From Exiguobacterium antarcticum DSM 14480 (GTDB taxonomy: Bacteria; Bacillota; Bacilli; Exiguobacteriales; Exiguobacteriaceae): 64,000 bases of DNA. The notes under the pieces were generated by a model. It was not told where the DNA came from. It was given only the letters and a program-made list of their open reading frames with translations, and ran no database searches. Positions 8,643-18,845 of the stretch are shown in pieces. The stretch spans positions 496,001 through 560,000 of the forward strand of contig NZ_JMKS01000005.1 of the NCBI RefSeq assembly GCF_000685865.1. The letters are read 5' to 3'. Position numbers and translations under genes: made by a program. The number at the start of each line of letters is the position of its first letter. The stretch's first letter is position 1.

Positions 8643-9746
8643 ATGAGCGAACGTATTTTAACGATCAATCCGGGTTCGACGTCAACGAAAATCGGGATTT
8701 TTGATGGAACAAAACAAGTGTTGACGAAAACGTTGCGCCATTCAGCTGAAGCGGTCGGAGGACCGCTTTCAGATCAGCTGAACAGCAGACGGCAAATTGT
8801 GTTGGATGTTTTGGCACACGAACAGATTGAAATGAAAGCGCTTACGGCAATCGTCGGTCGAGGTGGTTTGCTCCGTCCTCTCGTCAGCGGAACATACCGG
8901 GTCAATCAAGAGATGCGTAATGACTTGTTGAACGGGACGTTTGGGGTCCATGCATCGAACCTAGGTGGATTATTGGCAGATGAGATCGGACAAACACTTG
9001 GCATTCCGGCTTTTATCGTGGATCCCGTCGTCGTGGATGAACTCGAACCAATCGCGCGACTTACGGGCTTACCTGAACTTGAACGAAAAAGTATTTTCCA
9101 TGCCTTGAACCAAAAAGCGGTCGCCAAGCGGTATGCAAAGGATCTCAAGACACCGTATGAAGAAATGCGGTTGATCGTGGCGCATATGGGCGGTGGAATT
9201 ACGGTCGGTGCCCATCTCAAAGGACGTGTGATTGATGTCAACAATGGCTTAGACGGAGAAGGATCATTTTCGCCAGAACGAAGCGGTTCCTTGCCTGTTG
9301 GTCAACTAGTAGAACTATGTTATAGTACCAAGTATAAACTTGAAGAAATGAAGCGTCTGATCGTCGGGTCAGGCGGACTTGTCGCGCATTTAGGCACATA
9401 CGATGCAATTGAAATCGAGCGACGGATTGATGCAGGAGACGAAAAGGCTGCTCTGCTCTATGAGGCGATGGCATATCGTGTCGCAAAAGAAATTGCCGGC
9501 CAAAGTGCCGTTTTATATGGTCAAGTCGACGCCATTCTCTTAACGGGTGGTTTGGCGTACAGTGACCGACTAACAGCGGCGATCGAGGAGCGGATTGCCC
9601 ACCTCGGACCGGTCGTTCGGATACCCGGGGAAGATGAATTACGTGCTCTTGCGGAAGGTGTCTTACGTGTCTTACGCAACGAAGAACAAGTCAAGGAATA
9701 TGGAGGCGAACCAACATGGCGAGAGAATATGACGTCGTTGTCCTAG
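8643..9746 (+). CDS. buk: Butyrate kinase
   Basis: A 367-residue acetokinase-family protein. The N-terminal phosphate-binding motif [16 protein letters not shown], the central [10 protein letters not shown] and [12 protein letters not shown] are characteristic. It transfers phosphate from branched-chain acyl phosphate to ADP, giving substrate-level ATP after the Ptb reaction. AGAGGAGG precedes the ATG. Its last 31 bases overlap the start of lpdV, so translation is probably coupled. Confidence 0.95.
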   Translation: MSERILTINPGSTSTKIGIFDGTKQVLTKTLRHSAEAVGGPLSDQLNSRRQIVLDVLAHEQIEMKALTAIVGRGGLLRPLVSGTYRVNQEMRNDLLNGTFGVHASNLGGLLADEIGQTLGIPAFIVDPVVVDELEPIARLTGLPELERKSIFHALNQKAVAKRYAKDLKTPYEEMRLIVAHMGGGITVGAHLKGRVIDVNNGLDGEGSFSPERSGSLPVGQLVELCYSTKYKLEEMKRLIVGSGGLVAHLGTYDAIEIERRIDAGDEKAALLYEAMAYRVAKEIAGQSAVLYGQVDAILLTGGLAYSDRLTAAIEERIAHLGPVVRIPGEDELRALAEGVLRVLRNEEQVKEYGGEPTWRENMTSLS

Positions 9747-11137
9747 GTGGTGGTCCTGGTGGGTACGTGGCAGCGATTCGTGCTGCCCAAGCCGGGAAAA
9801 CGGTAGCAATCGTCGAACAAGGTAAGTTAGGTGGAACATGTCTGCATCGTGGCTGTATTCCGTCAAAAGCGTTCTTGAAATCGGCAGCGGTCTATCAGAC
9901 GGTTAAACACGCCGCTACATACGGCGTTGACGTACCAGAATCGTTTTTGCGATTCGAACAGGTCAAACAACGAAAACAAGACATCATCGATGGTCTCGAA
10001 TCAGGCATCCAGCATCTGATGAAAAAAGGGAAAATCGATGTTTTTCATGGGCGAGGTTCGATTCTTGGACCAAGTATCTTTTCACCGATGCCAGGTACGA
10101 TCAGTGTCGAACCGGAAGAAGGTGAAGGCGAATTGATTTTACCCCGGCAATTGATTGTGGCGACGGGTTCTCGTCCACGTCCGCTACAGGGGCTGGCCTT
10201 TGATTCAGAATACGTCCTCAGTTCAGACGAAGCACTCGACATGAACGCTTTACCCGAGTCGATCGTCATCATTGGTGGTGGGGTCATCGGAATCGAATGG
10301 GCATCGATGCTGACTGATTTTGATGTTGCCGTCACGGTCGTCGAATTCAGTGACCGGATTTTGCCGACGGAAGATCAAGCCGTCAGTCGAGAAGTTGCCC
10401 GTCAATTGAAAAAACGTGGTGTCAAAATCATAACGAGTGCCGCCGCACAGAGTGACAGCTTCCGACTGAAGGAGTCTGGCGTGACGATTGACGTCGACCG
10501 TAATGGAGAGAAGACGACACTTGCAGCCGATAAGCTGTTGGTCGCAATCGGCCGGATGGCGAACGTCGAAGGAATCGGGCTTGAAAATACGAATATCATC
10601 GTCGAGAACGGATTCATCCAGGTCGATGATGACTTCCGGACGAAAGACAATCATATCTTTGCCATTGGAGACGTCATCGGTCGTCTGCAACTGGCCCACG
10701 TCGCTTCAGCAGAAGGCACAAAAGCCGTCGAGACGATTGTGAATGGTTCGACGACCCCACTGAATTACGCATTTGTTCCGCGTTGTATCTATAGTGTGCC
10801 GGAAGCCGCTTCCGTCGGTTTGACAGAAGCCGAAGCAAAAGCGGCAGGACTCGATGTCAAGATAGGGATGTTTTCGTTTAATGGGCTTGGAAAAGCTCGA
10901 ATCGAAGGGGAAGCAGCAGGATTCATCAAGCTTGTATCGGATGCAAAGACAGATGATTTAGTTGGGGTTCATATCGTCGGACCGAAAGCGACGGAATTGA
11001 TCAGCGAAGGTGGTCTGGCGCTCGTCTTAAATGCGACAGCATGGGAAGTCGGACAGCTCGTTCATCCGCATCCTGCACTATCAGAAGCATTTGGCGAAGC
11101 AGCGTTAGCAGTCGATGGATTAGCGGTTCACGCCTAA
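9716..11137 (+). CDS. lpdV: Dihydrolipoamide dehydrogenase (E3)
   Basis: A 473-residue flavoprotein that reoxidises the lipoyl groups of the branched-chain oxo acid dehydrogenase, passing electrons to NAD. It shows the FAD motif [13 protein letters not shown], the redox disulfide [13 protein letters not shown], the NAD motif [21 protein letters not shown], and the C-terminal catalytic His-Glu in [12 protein letters not shown]. It starts inside the end of buk. The bkd-specific position distinguishes it from the pyruvate dehydrogenase E3. Confidence 0.96.
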   Translation: MAREYDVVVLGGGPGGYVAAIRAAQAGKTVAIVEQGKLGGTCLHRGCIPSKAFLKSAAVYQTVKHAATYGVDVPESFLRFEQVKQRKQDIIDGLESGIQHLMKKGKIDVFHGRGSILGPSIFSPMPGTISVEPEEGEGELILPRQLIVATGSRPRPLQGLAFDSEYVLSSDEALDMNALPESIVIIGGGVIGIEWASMLTDFDVAVTVVEFSDRILPTEDQAVSREVARQLKKRGVKIITSAAAQSDSFRLKESGVTIDVDRNGEKTTLAADKLLVAIGRMANVEGIGLENTNIIVENGFIQVDDDFRTKDNHIFAIGDVIGRLQLAHVASAEGTKAVETIVNGSTTPLNYAFVPRCIYSVPEAASVGLTEAEAKAAGLDVKIGMFSFNGLGKARIEGEAAGFIKLVSDAKTDDLVGVHIVGPKATELISEGGLALVLNATAWEVGQLVHPHPALSEAFGEAALAVDGLAVHA

Positions 11138-11150
11138 GGAGGAAAAACAG

Positions 11151-12164
11151 ATGGAGAAAATAGAATTCAAAGAACTGGTCGAGTTAGGTTTGACGGAACA
11201 AGACGCGATTCAGATGTTCGAGACGATGGTCCGGGCGCGGAAGATTGACGAACGGATGTGGAAATTGAACCGGTCGGGTAAGATTCCGTTTCTTGTGTCA
11301 TGTCAAGGACAAGAAGCCGCCCAAGTCGGAGCGGCGTATGCCCTCGAAAAAGGAACGGACTATATTTTACCGTACTACCGGGATCTTGGCGTCGTCTTAC
11401 ACTTTGGACAGACGTCACGCGACATCATGTTATCAGCTTTTGCGAAAGCGGAAGATCCAAACTCAGGCGGACGCCAGATGCCCGGTCATTATGGGTCACG
11501 TGCCTTGAACATCGTGACAGGATCGAGTCCGGTGACGACACAAGTCCCGCATGCTGTCGGGATCGCCCTCGCTGCGAAGATGCGTCAAGAACCACTGGTC
11601 GCTTACGTCTCGTTTGGAGAAGGCTCTTCGAACCAAGGGGACTTCCATGAAGGGGCAAACTTTGCCGGGATTCATAAATTACCGGTCATTCTGTTCTGTG
11701 AAAACAATAAATATGCGATCTCAACACCACTTTCGAAACAATTGTCAGCCAAACATGTTGCGGACCGGGCGATCGGTTACGGAATGCCGGGTGTGACGAT
11801 TGACGGAATTGACCCGCTTGCTGTTTATAAAGCCGTCAAAGAAGCGCGTGAACGCGGGCTTCGTGGTGACGGTCCGACCTTGATTGAAGTCGAAGTCGAG
11901 CGTCTTGTTCCTCACTCATCAGATGATGATGATAAATCGTATCGCTCAGCAGAAGAACTCGCTGAACTGAAAACACGCGACGGGGTCAAACTGTTCCGTG
12001 AAAAGTTGATTCAAATGGGTGTCCTGACGGAAGAGACGGCGCAAGCCATCGAAGCAAAGCTCGAACAGGAAGTGGATGAAGCAACCGCTTATGCGGAAGC
12101 GGCTGCTTACGATACACCAGAAAACACACTCCGTTACGTGTACGATGAGGGGGAAACGAAATGA
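11151..12164 (+). CDS. bkdAA: Branched-chain 2-oxo acid dehydrogenase E1 alpha
   Basis: A 337-residue thiamine diphosphate-dependent E1 alpha subunit. The cofactor motif runs from FGEGSSNQGDFHEG to ENNKYAIS (the usual GDG is GEG here). GHYGSRALNI and PHSSDDDD are conserved loops. With E1 beta it decarboxylates the oxo acids of Leu, Ile and Val and acylates the E2 lipoyl group, which supplies branched fatty acid primers. AAGGAGG precedes the ATG. It overlaps bkdAB by 4 bases (ATGA). Confidence 0.96.
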   Translation: MEKIEFKELVELGLTEQDAIQMFETMVRARKIDERMWKLNRSGKIPFLVSCQGQEAAQVGAAYALEKGTDYILPYYRDLGVVLHFGQTSRDIMLSAFAKAEDPNSGGRQMPGHYGSRALNIVTGSSPVTTQVPHAVGIALAAKMRQEPLVAYVSFGEGSSNQGDFHEGANFAGIHKLPVILFCENNKYAISTPLSKQLSAKHVADRAIGYGMPGVTIDGIDPLAVYKAVKEARERGLRGDGPTLIEVEVERLVPHSSDDDDKSYRSAEELAELKTRDGVKLFREKLIQMGVLTEETAQAIEAKLEQEVDEATAYAEAAAYDTPENTLRYVYDEGETK

Positions 12165-13144
12165 CGACGTTGAGTCTAATCGAAGCAATCAATAGTGCGA
12201 TCAAGGAAGAAATGGAACGAGATGATTCTGTATTTATCTTAGGTGAAGATGTTGGTGTCCGTGGTGGTGTTTTCCGCGCGACACAAGGATTACTCGAACA
12301 ATTCGGGGAAGCACGTGTCATCGATGCCCCGCTTGCCGAAAGTGCGATTGCCGGAGTCGGAATCGGTGCCGCGATGTACGGCATGCGTCCGATTGCTGAA
12401 ATGCAGTTTGCTGATTTCATCATGCCTGCCGTCAATCAGATCGTCAGTGAAGCGGCTAAAATCCGCTATCGTTCAAACAACGACTGGTCGTGTCCGATCG
12501 TCATCCGGGCGCCGTTTGGTGGCGGGATCCATGGAGCCTTGTATCATTCCCAATCGGTCGAAGCGATGTTCAACTCGACACCCGGCTTAAAGATCGTCAT
12601 CCCATCGAATCCATATGATGCCAAAGGGTTACTGAAGGCGGCGATCCGCTCAAACGATCCTGTCTTGTTCTTTGAACATAAACGCGGGTACCGTCTGCTT
12701 AAGGGAGAAGTACCGGATGGCGATTATACGGTTGAAATCGGAAAAGCGGATGTCAAACGAGAAGGCGAAGATCTGACGGTCATCACCTATGGTCTTTGTG
12801 TCCAATTCGCACTTGAAGCGGCAACGCGTCTTGAAAAAGACGGCATCGATGTCCACATTCTGGATTTACGGACCGTCTATCCGATCGACCGGGAAGCAGT
12901 CGTCGCAGCAGCACGGAAAACGGGGAAAGTCCTGCTTGTAACGGAAGACAACAAAGAAGGCAGCGTCATGAGTGAAGTGTCGGCCATCATTGCCGAAGAA
13001 GCTTTGTTTGATCTCGATGCGCCAATCGAACGGCTCTGTGGTCCGGATGTGCCAGCGATGCCATACGCACCGACGATGGAAAAATTCTTTAATGTCTCCA
13101 GCGAAAAAATCGAAGATAAAATCCGGACGCTACACGCGTACTAA
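12161..13144 (+). CDS. bkdAB: Branched-chain 2-oxo acid dehydrogenase E1 beta
   Basis: A 327-residue transketolase-like E1 beta subunit. FILGEDVGVRGGVFRAT, PLAESAIAGVGIGAAM, RAPFGGGIHGALYHSQS and DLRTVYPID are the family blocks. It pairs with BkdAA as an alpha2-beta2 heterotetramer that binds E2. The ATG overlaps the bkdAA stop, indicating coupled translation. Confidence 0.96.
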   Translation: MTTLSLIEAINSAIKEEMERDDSVFILGEDVGVRGGVFRATQGLLEQFGEARVIDAPLAESAIAGVGIGAAMYGMRPIAEMQFADFIMPAVNQIVSEAAKIRYRSNNDWSCPIVIRAPFGGGIHGALYHSQSVEAMFNSTPGLKIVIPSNPYDAKGLLKAAIRSNDPVLFFEHKRGYRLLKGEVPDGDYTVEIGKADVKREGEDLTVITYGLCVQFALEAATRLEKDGIDVHILDLRTVYPIDREAVVAAARKTGKVLLVTEDNKEGSVMSEVSAIIAEEALFDLDAPIERLCGPDVPAMPYAPTMEKFFNVSSEKIEDKIRTLHAY

Positions 13145-13157
13145 GGGGGAAGCATCC

Positions 13158-14450
13158 ATGAAAACCGAAACCTTAACGATGCCACAACTCGGGGAGAGCG
13201 TAACCGAAGGAACGATTTCACTTTGGCTCGTCAAACCAGGTGACACTGTCAAAAAATATGATCCGATTGCCGAAGTCATCACGGATAAAGTCACAGCAGA
13301 AGTCCCGTCGTCGTTTGACGGTGTGATTGAAAAACTGTTGGCAGAAGAGGGCGACACGCTGCAAGTCGGCGAGGCCATCGTCACGTTACAAGTCAGTGGC
13401 GGTTCAACCGAAGTCGCAGCGACAGAAGAAGCGGTTCCGGCTGTCGAAGAAACAGTCGTCTCGAGTGACCAATCGATGAAAAAACGGTATTCACCAGCTG
13501 TTCTGAAACTGTCTTCCGAGCATGCGATCAATCTCGAACAGGTGACGGGTACAGGAGCAGGCGGACGGATTACCCGGAAAGATCTCTTAAAAGTCATCGA
13601 AACGGGTCAAATTCGTCAACCGGATACGGTCGAAGCACCGACGATTGAGTCTGTTCCGGCAGTAAAACCAGAAACACAACAAGAACGACAAGAACAGCCG
13701 CAAGTCGCGCGACCTCAAGCGGCTAAACCGATGACGAGCACGACAGAAGCCGGAGATATCGAAATTCCGACGGCGGGTGTCCGTCAGGCCATTGCGACGA
13801 ACATGGTCCGCTCGAAGCAGGAAGCGCCGCATGCCTGGTTGATGATTGAAGTCGACGTGACGAACTTGGTCGAAGCCCGGAATCGGCATAAAGATGCATT
13901 CTTTAAACAAGAAGGCGTTAAGTTGACGTTCCTTCCGTTCTTCATGAAAGCAACGGTCGAAGGTCTAAAAAAACACCCGATCATGAATTCAACATGGGCC
14001 GGCGAAAAGATCATTCAGAAAAAAGCGATCAACTTGTCACTAGCCGTCGCGACGCAAGAAGCGTTGTTCGTACCGGTTGTCAAGAATGCCGATGAACTGA
14101 GCATCAAAGGTCTTGCTCGGGCGATCGATGATTTTGGTAAACGGGCACAGGCTGGAAAATTGTCGTCAAGCGAGATGCAAGGTGGTACGTTTACGGTCAA
14201 TAACACCGGTTCATTTGGTTCGATTCAATCAGCACCAATCCTTAATTTCCCACAAGCGGCGATTTTGTCGGTCGAATCGATCGTCAAACGTCCGGTCTGG
14301 GTCAACGGGATGTTTGCGGCGCGTGATATGGTCAATCTCTGTATGTCGATTGATCACCGGGTACTTGACGGACTCGTTGCCGGTCAATTCCTCCAGACGG
14401 TCAAACAGTCACTGGAATCGATTGATCCAAATCAATTGTCTTTATATTGA
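13158..14450 (+). CDS. bkdB: Branched-chain 2-oxo acid dehydrogenase E2 (lipoamide acyltransferase)
   Basis: A 430-residue protein. The N-terminal lipoyl domain has the lipoylation site K44 in EVITDKVTAEV. A Pro/Glu/Gln-rich linker surrounds a peripheral subunit-binding domain (SPAVLKLSSEHAINLEQV..GAGGRITRKDLL), and the acyltransferase core carries the catalytic SIDHRVLDGLVAG. The ATG at 13158 follows AAGGGGGAAGC; in-frame codons further upstream lie inside bkdAB. It is the last gene of the bkd operon. No strong hairpin follows, and the trp promoter begins within 15 bases. Confidence 0.96.
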   Translation: MKTETLTMPQLGESVTEGTISLWLVKPGDTVKKYDPIAEVITDKVTAEVPSSFDGVIEKLLAEEGDTLQVGEAIVTLQVSGGSTEVAATEEAVPAVEETVVSSDQSMKKRYSPAVLKLSSEHAINLEQVTGTGAGGRITRKDLLKVIETGQIRQPDTVEAPTIESVPAVKPETQQERQEQPQVARPQAAKPMTSTTEAGDIEIPTAGVRQAIATNMVRSKQEAPHAWLMIEVDVTNLVEARNRHKDAFFKQEGVKLTFLPFFMKATVEGLKKHPIMNSTWAGEKIIQKKAINLSLAVATQEALFVPVVKNADELSIKGLARAIDDFGKRAQAGKLSSSEMQGGTFTVNNTGSFGSIQSAPILNFPQAAILSVESIVKRPVWVNGMFAARDMVNLCMSIDHRVLDGLVAGQFLQTVKQSLESIDPNQLSLY

Positions 14451-14464
14451 TTGGGACAAATGTA

Positions 14465-14493
14465 TTGACAGGAAACCGTTTCCCACGTAACAT
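14465..14493 (+). promoter_or_regulatory. Promoter of the trp operon
   Basis: A consensus TTGACA (14465-14470), a 17-bp spacer and TAACAT (14488-14493). It lies immediately after bkdB and upstream of the first T-box. Confidence 0.75.
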
Positions 14494-14539
14494 AAAAAAC
14501 AATTACACAACAACAGACGCAACGACGAAGAGAAGTAAC

Positions 14540-14790
14540 CTATGAAACGATTGAAGAGAGCTGATGGGTGGTGCGAATCAGTATCGGGAAACAGGTGAAT
14601 GGACTTCTGAGCATCAGACCGAACTTACAGTAGGCTCTGACGGTTACCTTCCGTTATCGAGGACGACGAATCAGGGCAACCGGTTCGTTCGAGGGGACTA
14701 GTAATAGTCAACGAAGGTGGTACCGCGGGTTTTCCCGTCCTTCATGTTTATCATGAATGGGCGAGAAGACCCTTTTCGTATTCAACTGAA
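14540..14790 (+). promoter_or_regulatory. Tryptophan T-box riboswitch 1
   Basis: Stem I is closed by CTGATG/CATCAG, with a TGG (Trp) specifier in GAATGGAC (14600-14602) on its 3' side. The T-box AAGGTGGTACCGCG is at 14714-14727. The following hairpin around CGTCCTTCATG..CATGAATGGGCG ends with only a short TTTT at 14772-14775, so its terminator is weaker than that of the second element. It senses uncharged tRNA-Trp and regulates trpEGDCFBA. Confidence 0.88.
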
Positions 14791-14824
14791 TAAAAAAATC
14801 GATGAATGAGTTAAGTAGTCAGAC

Positions 14825-15071
14825 GAATCATTGTTCCAGAGAGCGGAAGAGAGGTGGGACTTCCGTACAATGATGTCTGATGAATGGTCTCATGAGAGCA
14901 GGACTGAACGCTAAGTAGGTCATGACGGAAGCCCCCGTTATCGTAGGCTACGATGTCTCGTCAAGACGCATCGGAATCGAGTGGGAACAGTTATTGTTCC
15001 AATTGTGAGGTGGCACCGCGAGTCTATCGTCCTCCATACGGCATATTTTTGCTGTATGGAGGATTTTTTTA
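14825..15071 (+). promoter_or_regulatory. Tryptophan T-box riboswitch 2
   Basis: A second complete T-box in the same leader. It has AGAGAG near the base of stem I, a TGG specifier in GATGAATGGTC (14885-14887), the T-box AGGTGGCACCGCG (15008-15020), and a strong terminator TCCTCCATACGGC/GCTGTATGGAGGA (15030-15042/15051-15063) with seven T's. It lies directly before the trpE ribosome site. Confidence 0.92.
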
Positions 15072-15089
15072 TACCAGGAGGCGAACAGG

Positions 15090-16484
15090 ATGATTGAGAC
15101 AGATGAACTGATCATGGAGCAACTAGAGATGAACGGAGATGAGTTGACTCCGATTTCAATCTTTTTAAATATCGAAGGGGAACGGAAATGTTTGCTTGAA
15201 AGTTCGACGAACGTCGGGCACGCAAGATATTCGATCATCGGTGTCAATCCGGTTGAATTGCTTCGGGCGGAAGGGAATCACGTGACACGGCAAAATCTTC
15301 GGACTGAGGAAATAAGCACGCAGACAGGAAATCCAGTGCAACTGTTGCAACAAGCCGTCACGCGCCCTATCGCGAATACCGAGTTTCCGTTCCTGAGCGG
15401 TGCAATCGGCTACGTCGGGTACGATACGATTCGTTCGTATGAAAACATCGGAGCTGTCCCGGACAGCGACCGGCACTTACCAGACGCCTTGTTGGCTGTA
15501 TATGATGAAGTCATTTTATACGATCACCTGGAGCATCGGGTCCACTTGATCCATACGTCAATCGGTGGACTGACAGACCGGACAGAGATGAGACGTCGGC
15601 TCCAAGCACGCAAAAATCAGTTGGAACGGACGGGCGAACAGACACGGATTGAGCGTCCCCTTGAAAATATCGTCTATCAGCCGCAACTTGAAAAAGAAAC
15701 ATTTTTATCGCTTGTCGATCAAGCAAAAGAACATATTCGGAAAGGGGACGTGTTCCAACTGGTCTTGTCACAACGACTGGATGCTACATTTGCCGGTGAT
15801 CCGTTTCACTTTTACCGAAAACTTCGTCAGGACAATCCGAGTCCTTATCTGTTTTACATCGATCTCGGTGAAGTCATCGTGCTTGGAGCGTCACCGGAAA
15901 GTTTGATTCAAGTCAAAGGGCGGCGGGTTACGACGAATCCGATTGCCGGAACACGGCCAAGAGGGAAAACGAAACGGGACGACGAACGGCTTGCCGAGGA
16001 GTTGGCGCAAGATGAAAAGGAACAGGCGGAACATAAAATGCTCGTTGATTTAGGACGGAATGATCTGGGACAAGTCTGTCAGGTCGGAACGGTTCGAGTT
16101 TCACGGCAGATGGAGATTGAACGCTTCAAAAACGTCATGCACCTTGTTTCCGTGGTCGAAGGGACATTGACGGAAGGAAAGACAGGTGCCGATGCACTGG
16201 TCGCCTGTTTACCTGCAGGGACGGTCTCCGGCGCACCGAAGATTCGAGCGATGCAGCTGATCAATCAATATGAGACAAAAAAGCGAGAAGTGTATGCAGG
16301 GGCGGTCGGATATTTTGATGTCAGTGGTAATCTCGATTTTGCGCTTGCAATCCGGACGATGGTCATCCAAAACGGAAAAGCATATGTTCAGGCGGGAGCG
16401 GGAATAGTCTATGACTCTGATCCGACCCTGGAGTACGAAGAGACTTTGCATAAAGCGAAGTCCTTACTGGAGGTTTGGAAATGA
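15090..16484 (+). CDS. trpE: Anthranilate synthase component I
   Basis: A 464-residue chorismate-binding enzyme that converts chorismate and ammonia or glutamine to anthranilate. It shows an N-terminal feedback-site region LLESSTNVGHARYSIIG and the catalytic blocks SPYLFYIDLG, NPIAGTRPRGKTKRDDE, VDLGRNDLGQV and AGTVSGAPKIRAM. CAGGAGG precedes the ATG. The stop overlaps the trpG start (ATGA). Confidence 0.96.
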   Translation: MIETDELIMEQLEMNGDELTPISIFLNIEGERKCLLESSTNVGHARYSIIGVNPVELLRAEGNHVTRQNLRTEEISTQTGNPVQLLQQAVTRPIANTEFPFLSGAIGYVGYDTIRSYENIGAVPDSDRHLPDALLAVYDEVILYDHLEHRVHLIHTSIGGLTDRTEMRRRLQARKNQLERTGEQTRIERPLENIVYQPQLEKETFLSLVDQAKEHIRKGDVFQLVLSQRLDATFAGDPFHFYRKLRQDNPSPYLFYIDLGEVIVLGASPESLIQVKGRRVTTNPIAGTRPRGKTKRDDERLAEELAQDEKEQAEHKMLVDLGRNDLGQVCQVGTVRVSRQMEIERFKNVMHLVSVVEGTLTEGKTGADALVACLPAGTVSGAPKIRAMQLINQYETKKREVYAGAVGYFDVSGNLDFALAIRTMVIQNGKAYVQAGAGIVYDSDPTLEYEETLHKAKSLLEVWK

Positions 16485-17047
16485 TTGTACTGATTGATAA
16501 TTATGATTCCTTTACCTATAACTTATATCAATATGCGGCTGTATATGATGACATCGAAGTCATCCGAAATGATGCGATAAACGTACAGGCGATCGCCGAC
16601 TTACGTCCGTCAGGGATTATCTTATCACCGGGACCTGGGAATCCGACCGACGCTGGAATTTGTCTGGATGTTATTCATGCTTACTCCGGTAAGATTCCCA
16701 TACTAGGTGTCTGTCTCGGGCACCAAGCGATCGGACAGGCGTTTGGTGGTCAAGTCATCGAAGCACCAGAGATTCGGCACGGGAAAACCTCGACGATCCG
16801 TCAGTCGGGTCGATTGTTTACAGGTCTACCGGAACAGTTGGATGTGATGCGGTACCACTCGCTGATTGTCGAACGGACGACTTTACCGGATGTCTTGACG
16901 ATCACGGCTGAAACAGAAGATGGAACGATCATGGCACTCGAACATCGAGAACATCCGACCTATGGGATTCAGTTCCATCCCGAATCGATTGGGACACCAG
17001 ATGGGCAACAGATGATACAACGATTTATCGAACTGACGAAGGAGTGA
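16481..17047 (+). CDS. trpG: Anthranilate/aminodeoxychorismate synthase glutamine amidotransferase
   Basis: A 188-residue class I amidotransferase that feeds ammonia to TrpE. IDNYDSFTYN, LSPGPGNP, the nucleophile elbow GVCLGHQAIG and the C-terminal QFHPESI are diagnostic. The ATG at 16481 has GGAGG 7 bases upstream and overlaps trpE. It may also serve PabB in folate synthesis, as the single amidotransferase does in B. subtilis; here it is inside the trp operon. Confidence 0.94.
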   Translation: MIVLIDNYDSFTYNLYQYAAVYDDIEVIRNDAINVQAIADLRPSGIILSPGPGNPTDAGICLDVIHAYSGKIPILGVCLGHQAIGQAFGGQVIEAPEIRHGKTSTIRQSGRLFTGLPEQLDVMRYHSLIVERTTLPDVLTITAETEDGTIMALEHREHPTYGIQFHPESIGTPDGQQMIQRFIELTKE

Positions 17048-17052
17048 CAGGA

Positions 17053-18072
17053 ATGAAGGACGTATTGACGAAATTGACGAACGCACATCATCTCCGATAT
17101 GAAGAAATGCAACAAGCTGCCCGTCAGCTATTTGACACGGATGTGACGGACAGTGAAATCGCAGCGTTTCTGGTCGCATTAAAAGCCAAAGGTGAGACGG
17201 CAGAAGAGTTAGCGGGACTGGCCTCGATCATGCGCGAAGTTGCGCTTGCCATTCCGGTCACGAGCAGTGGATTCATCGACAACTGTGGCACGGGGGGAGA
17301 CGGATCCCAGTCGTTTAACATCAGCACGACGGCAGCATTTGTCTTAGCCGGTGCCGGAGCAAAGGTCGCAAAACATGGCAACCGGAGTGTTTCAAGCAAG
17401 ACCGGAAGTGCGGATGTGCTCGAGGCGTTAGGGGTTCCGCTTGATGTGACACCGGAAGAAATCGCGGACTTACTCGAAACGAATGGAATTGCCTTCTTGT
17501 TCGCCCAACGGATGCATCCCCGTGTCAAACAAATCATGAAGGTGCGACGTGACTTACGGATTCCGACGATTTTCAACTTGATTGGTCCTTTAACCAATCC
17601 GGTACCTTTACAAACGCAGTTGCTGGGGATTTACCGGGAAGATTTGCTTGAGACGATGGCCTTGACGTTACATCGGTTAGGACGAAAACGAGCCATCGTT
17701 CTCCATGGCGCCTGTGGGATGGATGAAGCGTCGTTAGCGGGTACAAATCAATTGGTTTTACTCGATCGAGGCGAATTGATCCGGTTCAGTTTACATCCGG
17801 AAGAAGTCGGTCTGCAGGTCGCACCGATTGAAGCCATCCGCGGTGGGACGGCAGCTGAAAATGCGGATATCTTATTACGGGTCTTACACGGAGAAGCGGG
17901 TCCATACCGGGATACCGTCCTGCTCAATGCCGGGATCGCCCTGTTTGCGGAAGGACGGGTCCAAACGATTCGTGAAGGGATTGAACACGCGGCAGACAGT
18001 ATCGATTCCGGTCGTGCCTTTGAAAAACTACAGTACTTGCAACGCATGAAACGACAGGAGGCAATCGGATGA
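17053..18072 (+). CDS. trpD: Anthranilate phosphoribosyltransferase
   Basis: A 339-residue enzyme that adds phosphoribosyl to anthranilate. The PRPP site DNCGTGGDGSQSFNIST and the KHGNRSVSSKTGSADVLEALG block are intact. The ATG at 17053 has AAGGAG upstream; the GTG at 17044 would sit inside the ribosome site. It overlaps trpC by 4 bases. Confidence 0.96.
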   Translation: MKDVLTKLTNAHHLRYEEMQQAARQLFDTDVTDSEIAAFLVALKAKGETAEELAGLASIMREVALAIPVTSSGFIDNCGTGGDGSQSFNISTTAAFVLAGAGAKVAKHGNRSVSSKTGSADVLEALGVPLDVTPEEIADLLETNGIAFLFAQRMHPRVKQIMKVRRDLRIPTIFNLIGPLTNPVPLQTQLLGIYREDLLETMALTLHRLGRKRAIVLHGACGMDEASLAGTNQLVLLDRGELIRFSLHPEEVGLQVAPIEAIRGGTAAENADILLRVLHGEAGPYRDTVLLNAGIALFAEGRVQTIREGIEHAADSIDSGRAFEKLQYLQRMKRQEAIG

Positions 18073-18845
18073 ATATTTTAGACCGAATCATCGACACGAA
18101 ACGACTTGAAGTGCAACAGTTGAAACTAGAGGGTCTTCCTTTGGTCGAGCGTCCCTCCCTTACGCCAACCATTCATCAATCGCTTGGTGGAACGGATCTA
18201 TCGGTCATCGCGGAAATCAAACGGGCTTCGCCGTCTAAAGGCGACATCTCACTAAATGTCGATCCGGTGGCACAAGCGAAACGGTATGCGGCGAGTGGAG
18301 CGACCGTCATCTCGGTCTTGACGGATGCAACGTATTTTAAAGGGAGCATGCAAGACCTGGCAGCTGTCGCCCAAGCAGTGGATGTCCCTGTTTTGTGTAA
18401 GGACTTCATGATTGACCGGATTCAAATCGATGTCGCCAAAGCACATGGTGCACGTTTGATTCTGTTGATCGTCGCTGCGCTCGACGATGAGACGTTACAC
18501 GATTTGTATGACTATGCGTATGCGAATGGACTCGAAGTGTTGGTTGAAGTCCATGATGCAACTGAACTGGAACGAGCAGAACGGTTACAAGCCAAAATCA
18601 TCGGCATCAACAATCGTAATTTAAAAAAATTCGAAGTGAACCTGGAAACATCACTCCAGTTGCTCAAGGCAAAATCAGAAAATGTCCGTTATATCAGCGA
18701 AAGTGGCATCAAGACGATAGAAGAAGCCAAAATGTTACATGCGGCCGGAGCAGATGGCATTTTGATCGGGGAAACGTTGATGCGGGCAGACGATCCGGCA
18801 GAGTTCATTCAAACTGTCAGTGGGGCGCATCATGACACGCATTAA
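18069..18845 (+). CDS. trpC: Indole-3-glycerol phosphate synthase
   Basis: A 258-residue TIM-barrel enzyme. VIAEIKRASPSKGDI, PVLCKDFMID, LEVLVEVHD, GINNRNLKKFEV and the ISESGI phosphate loop carry the catalytic Lys and Glu residues. It closes the indole ring from CdRP. It is not fused to TrpF. Its end overlaps trpF by 14 bases. Confidence 0.96.
   Translation: MNILDRIIDTKRLEVQQLKLEGLPLVERPSLTPTIHQSLGGTDLSVIAEIKRASPSKGDISLNVDPVAQAKRYAASGATVISVLTDATYFKGSMQDLAAVAQAVDVPVLCKDFMIDRIQIDVAKAHGARLILLIVAALDDETLHDLYDYAYANGLEVLVEVHDATELERAERLQAKIIGINNRNLKKFEVNLETSLQLLKAKSENVRYISESGIKTIEEAKMLHAAGADGILIGETLMRADDPAEFIQTVSGAHHDTH

Noticed and set aside
10250-10699. Minus-strand frame of 149 codons opposite lpdV
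   Set aside because: Antisense shadow of a highly conserved enzyme gene with no ribosome site.
12972-13157. N-terminal extension of bkdB
   Set aside because: It lies inside bkdAB in another frame; the lipoyl domain begins right after the ATG at 13158, which has its own ribosome site.
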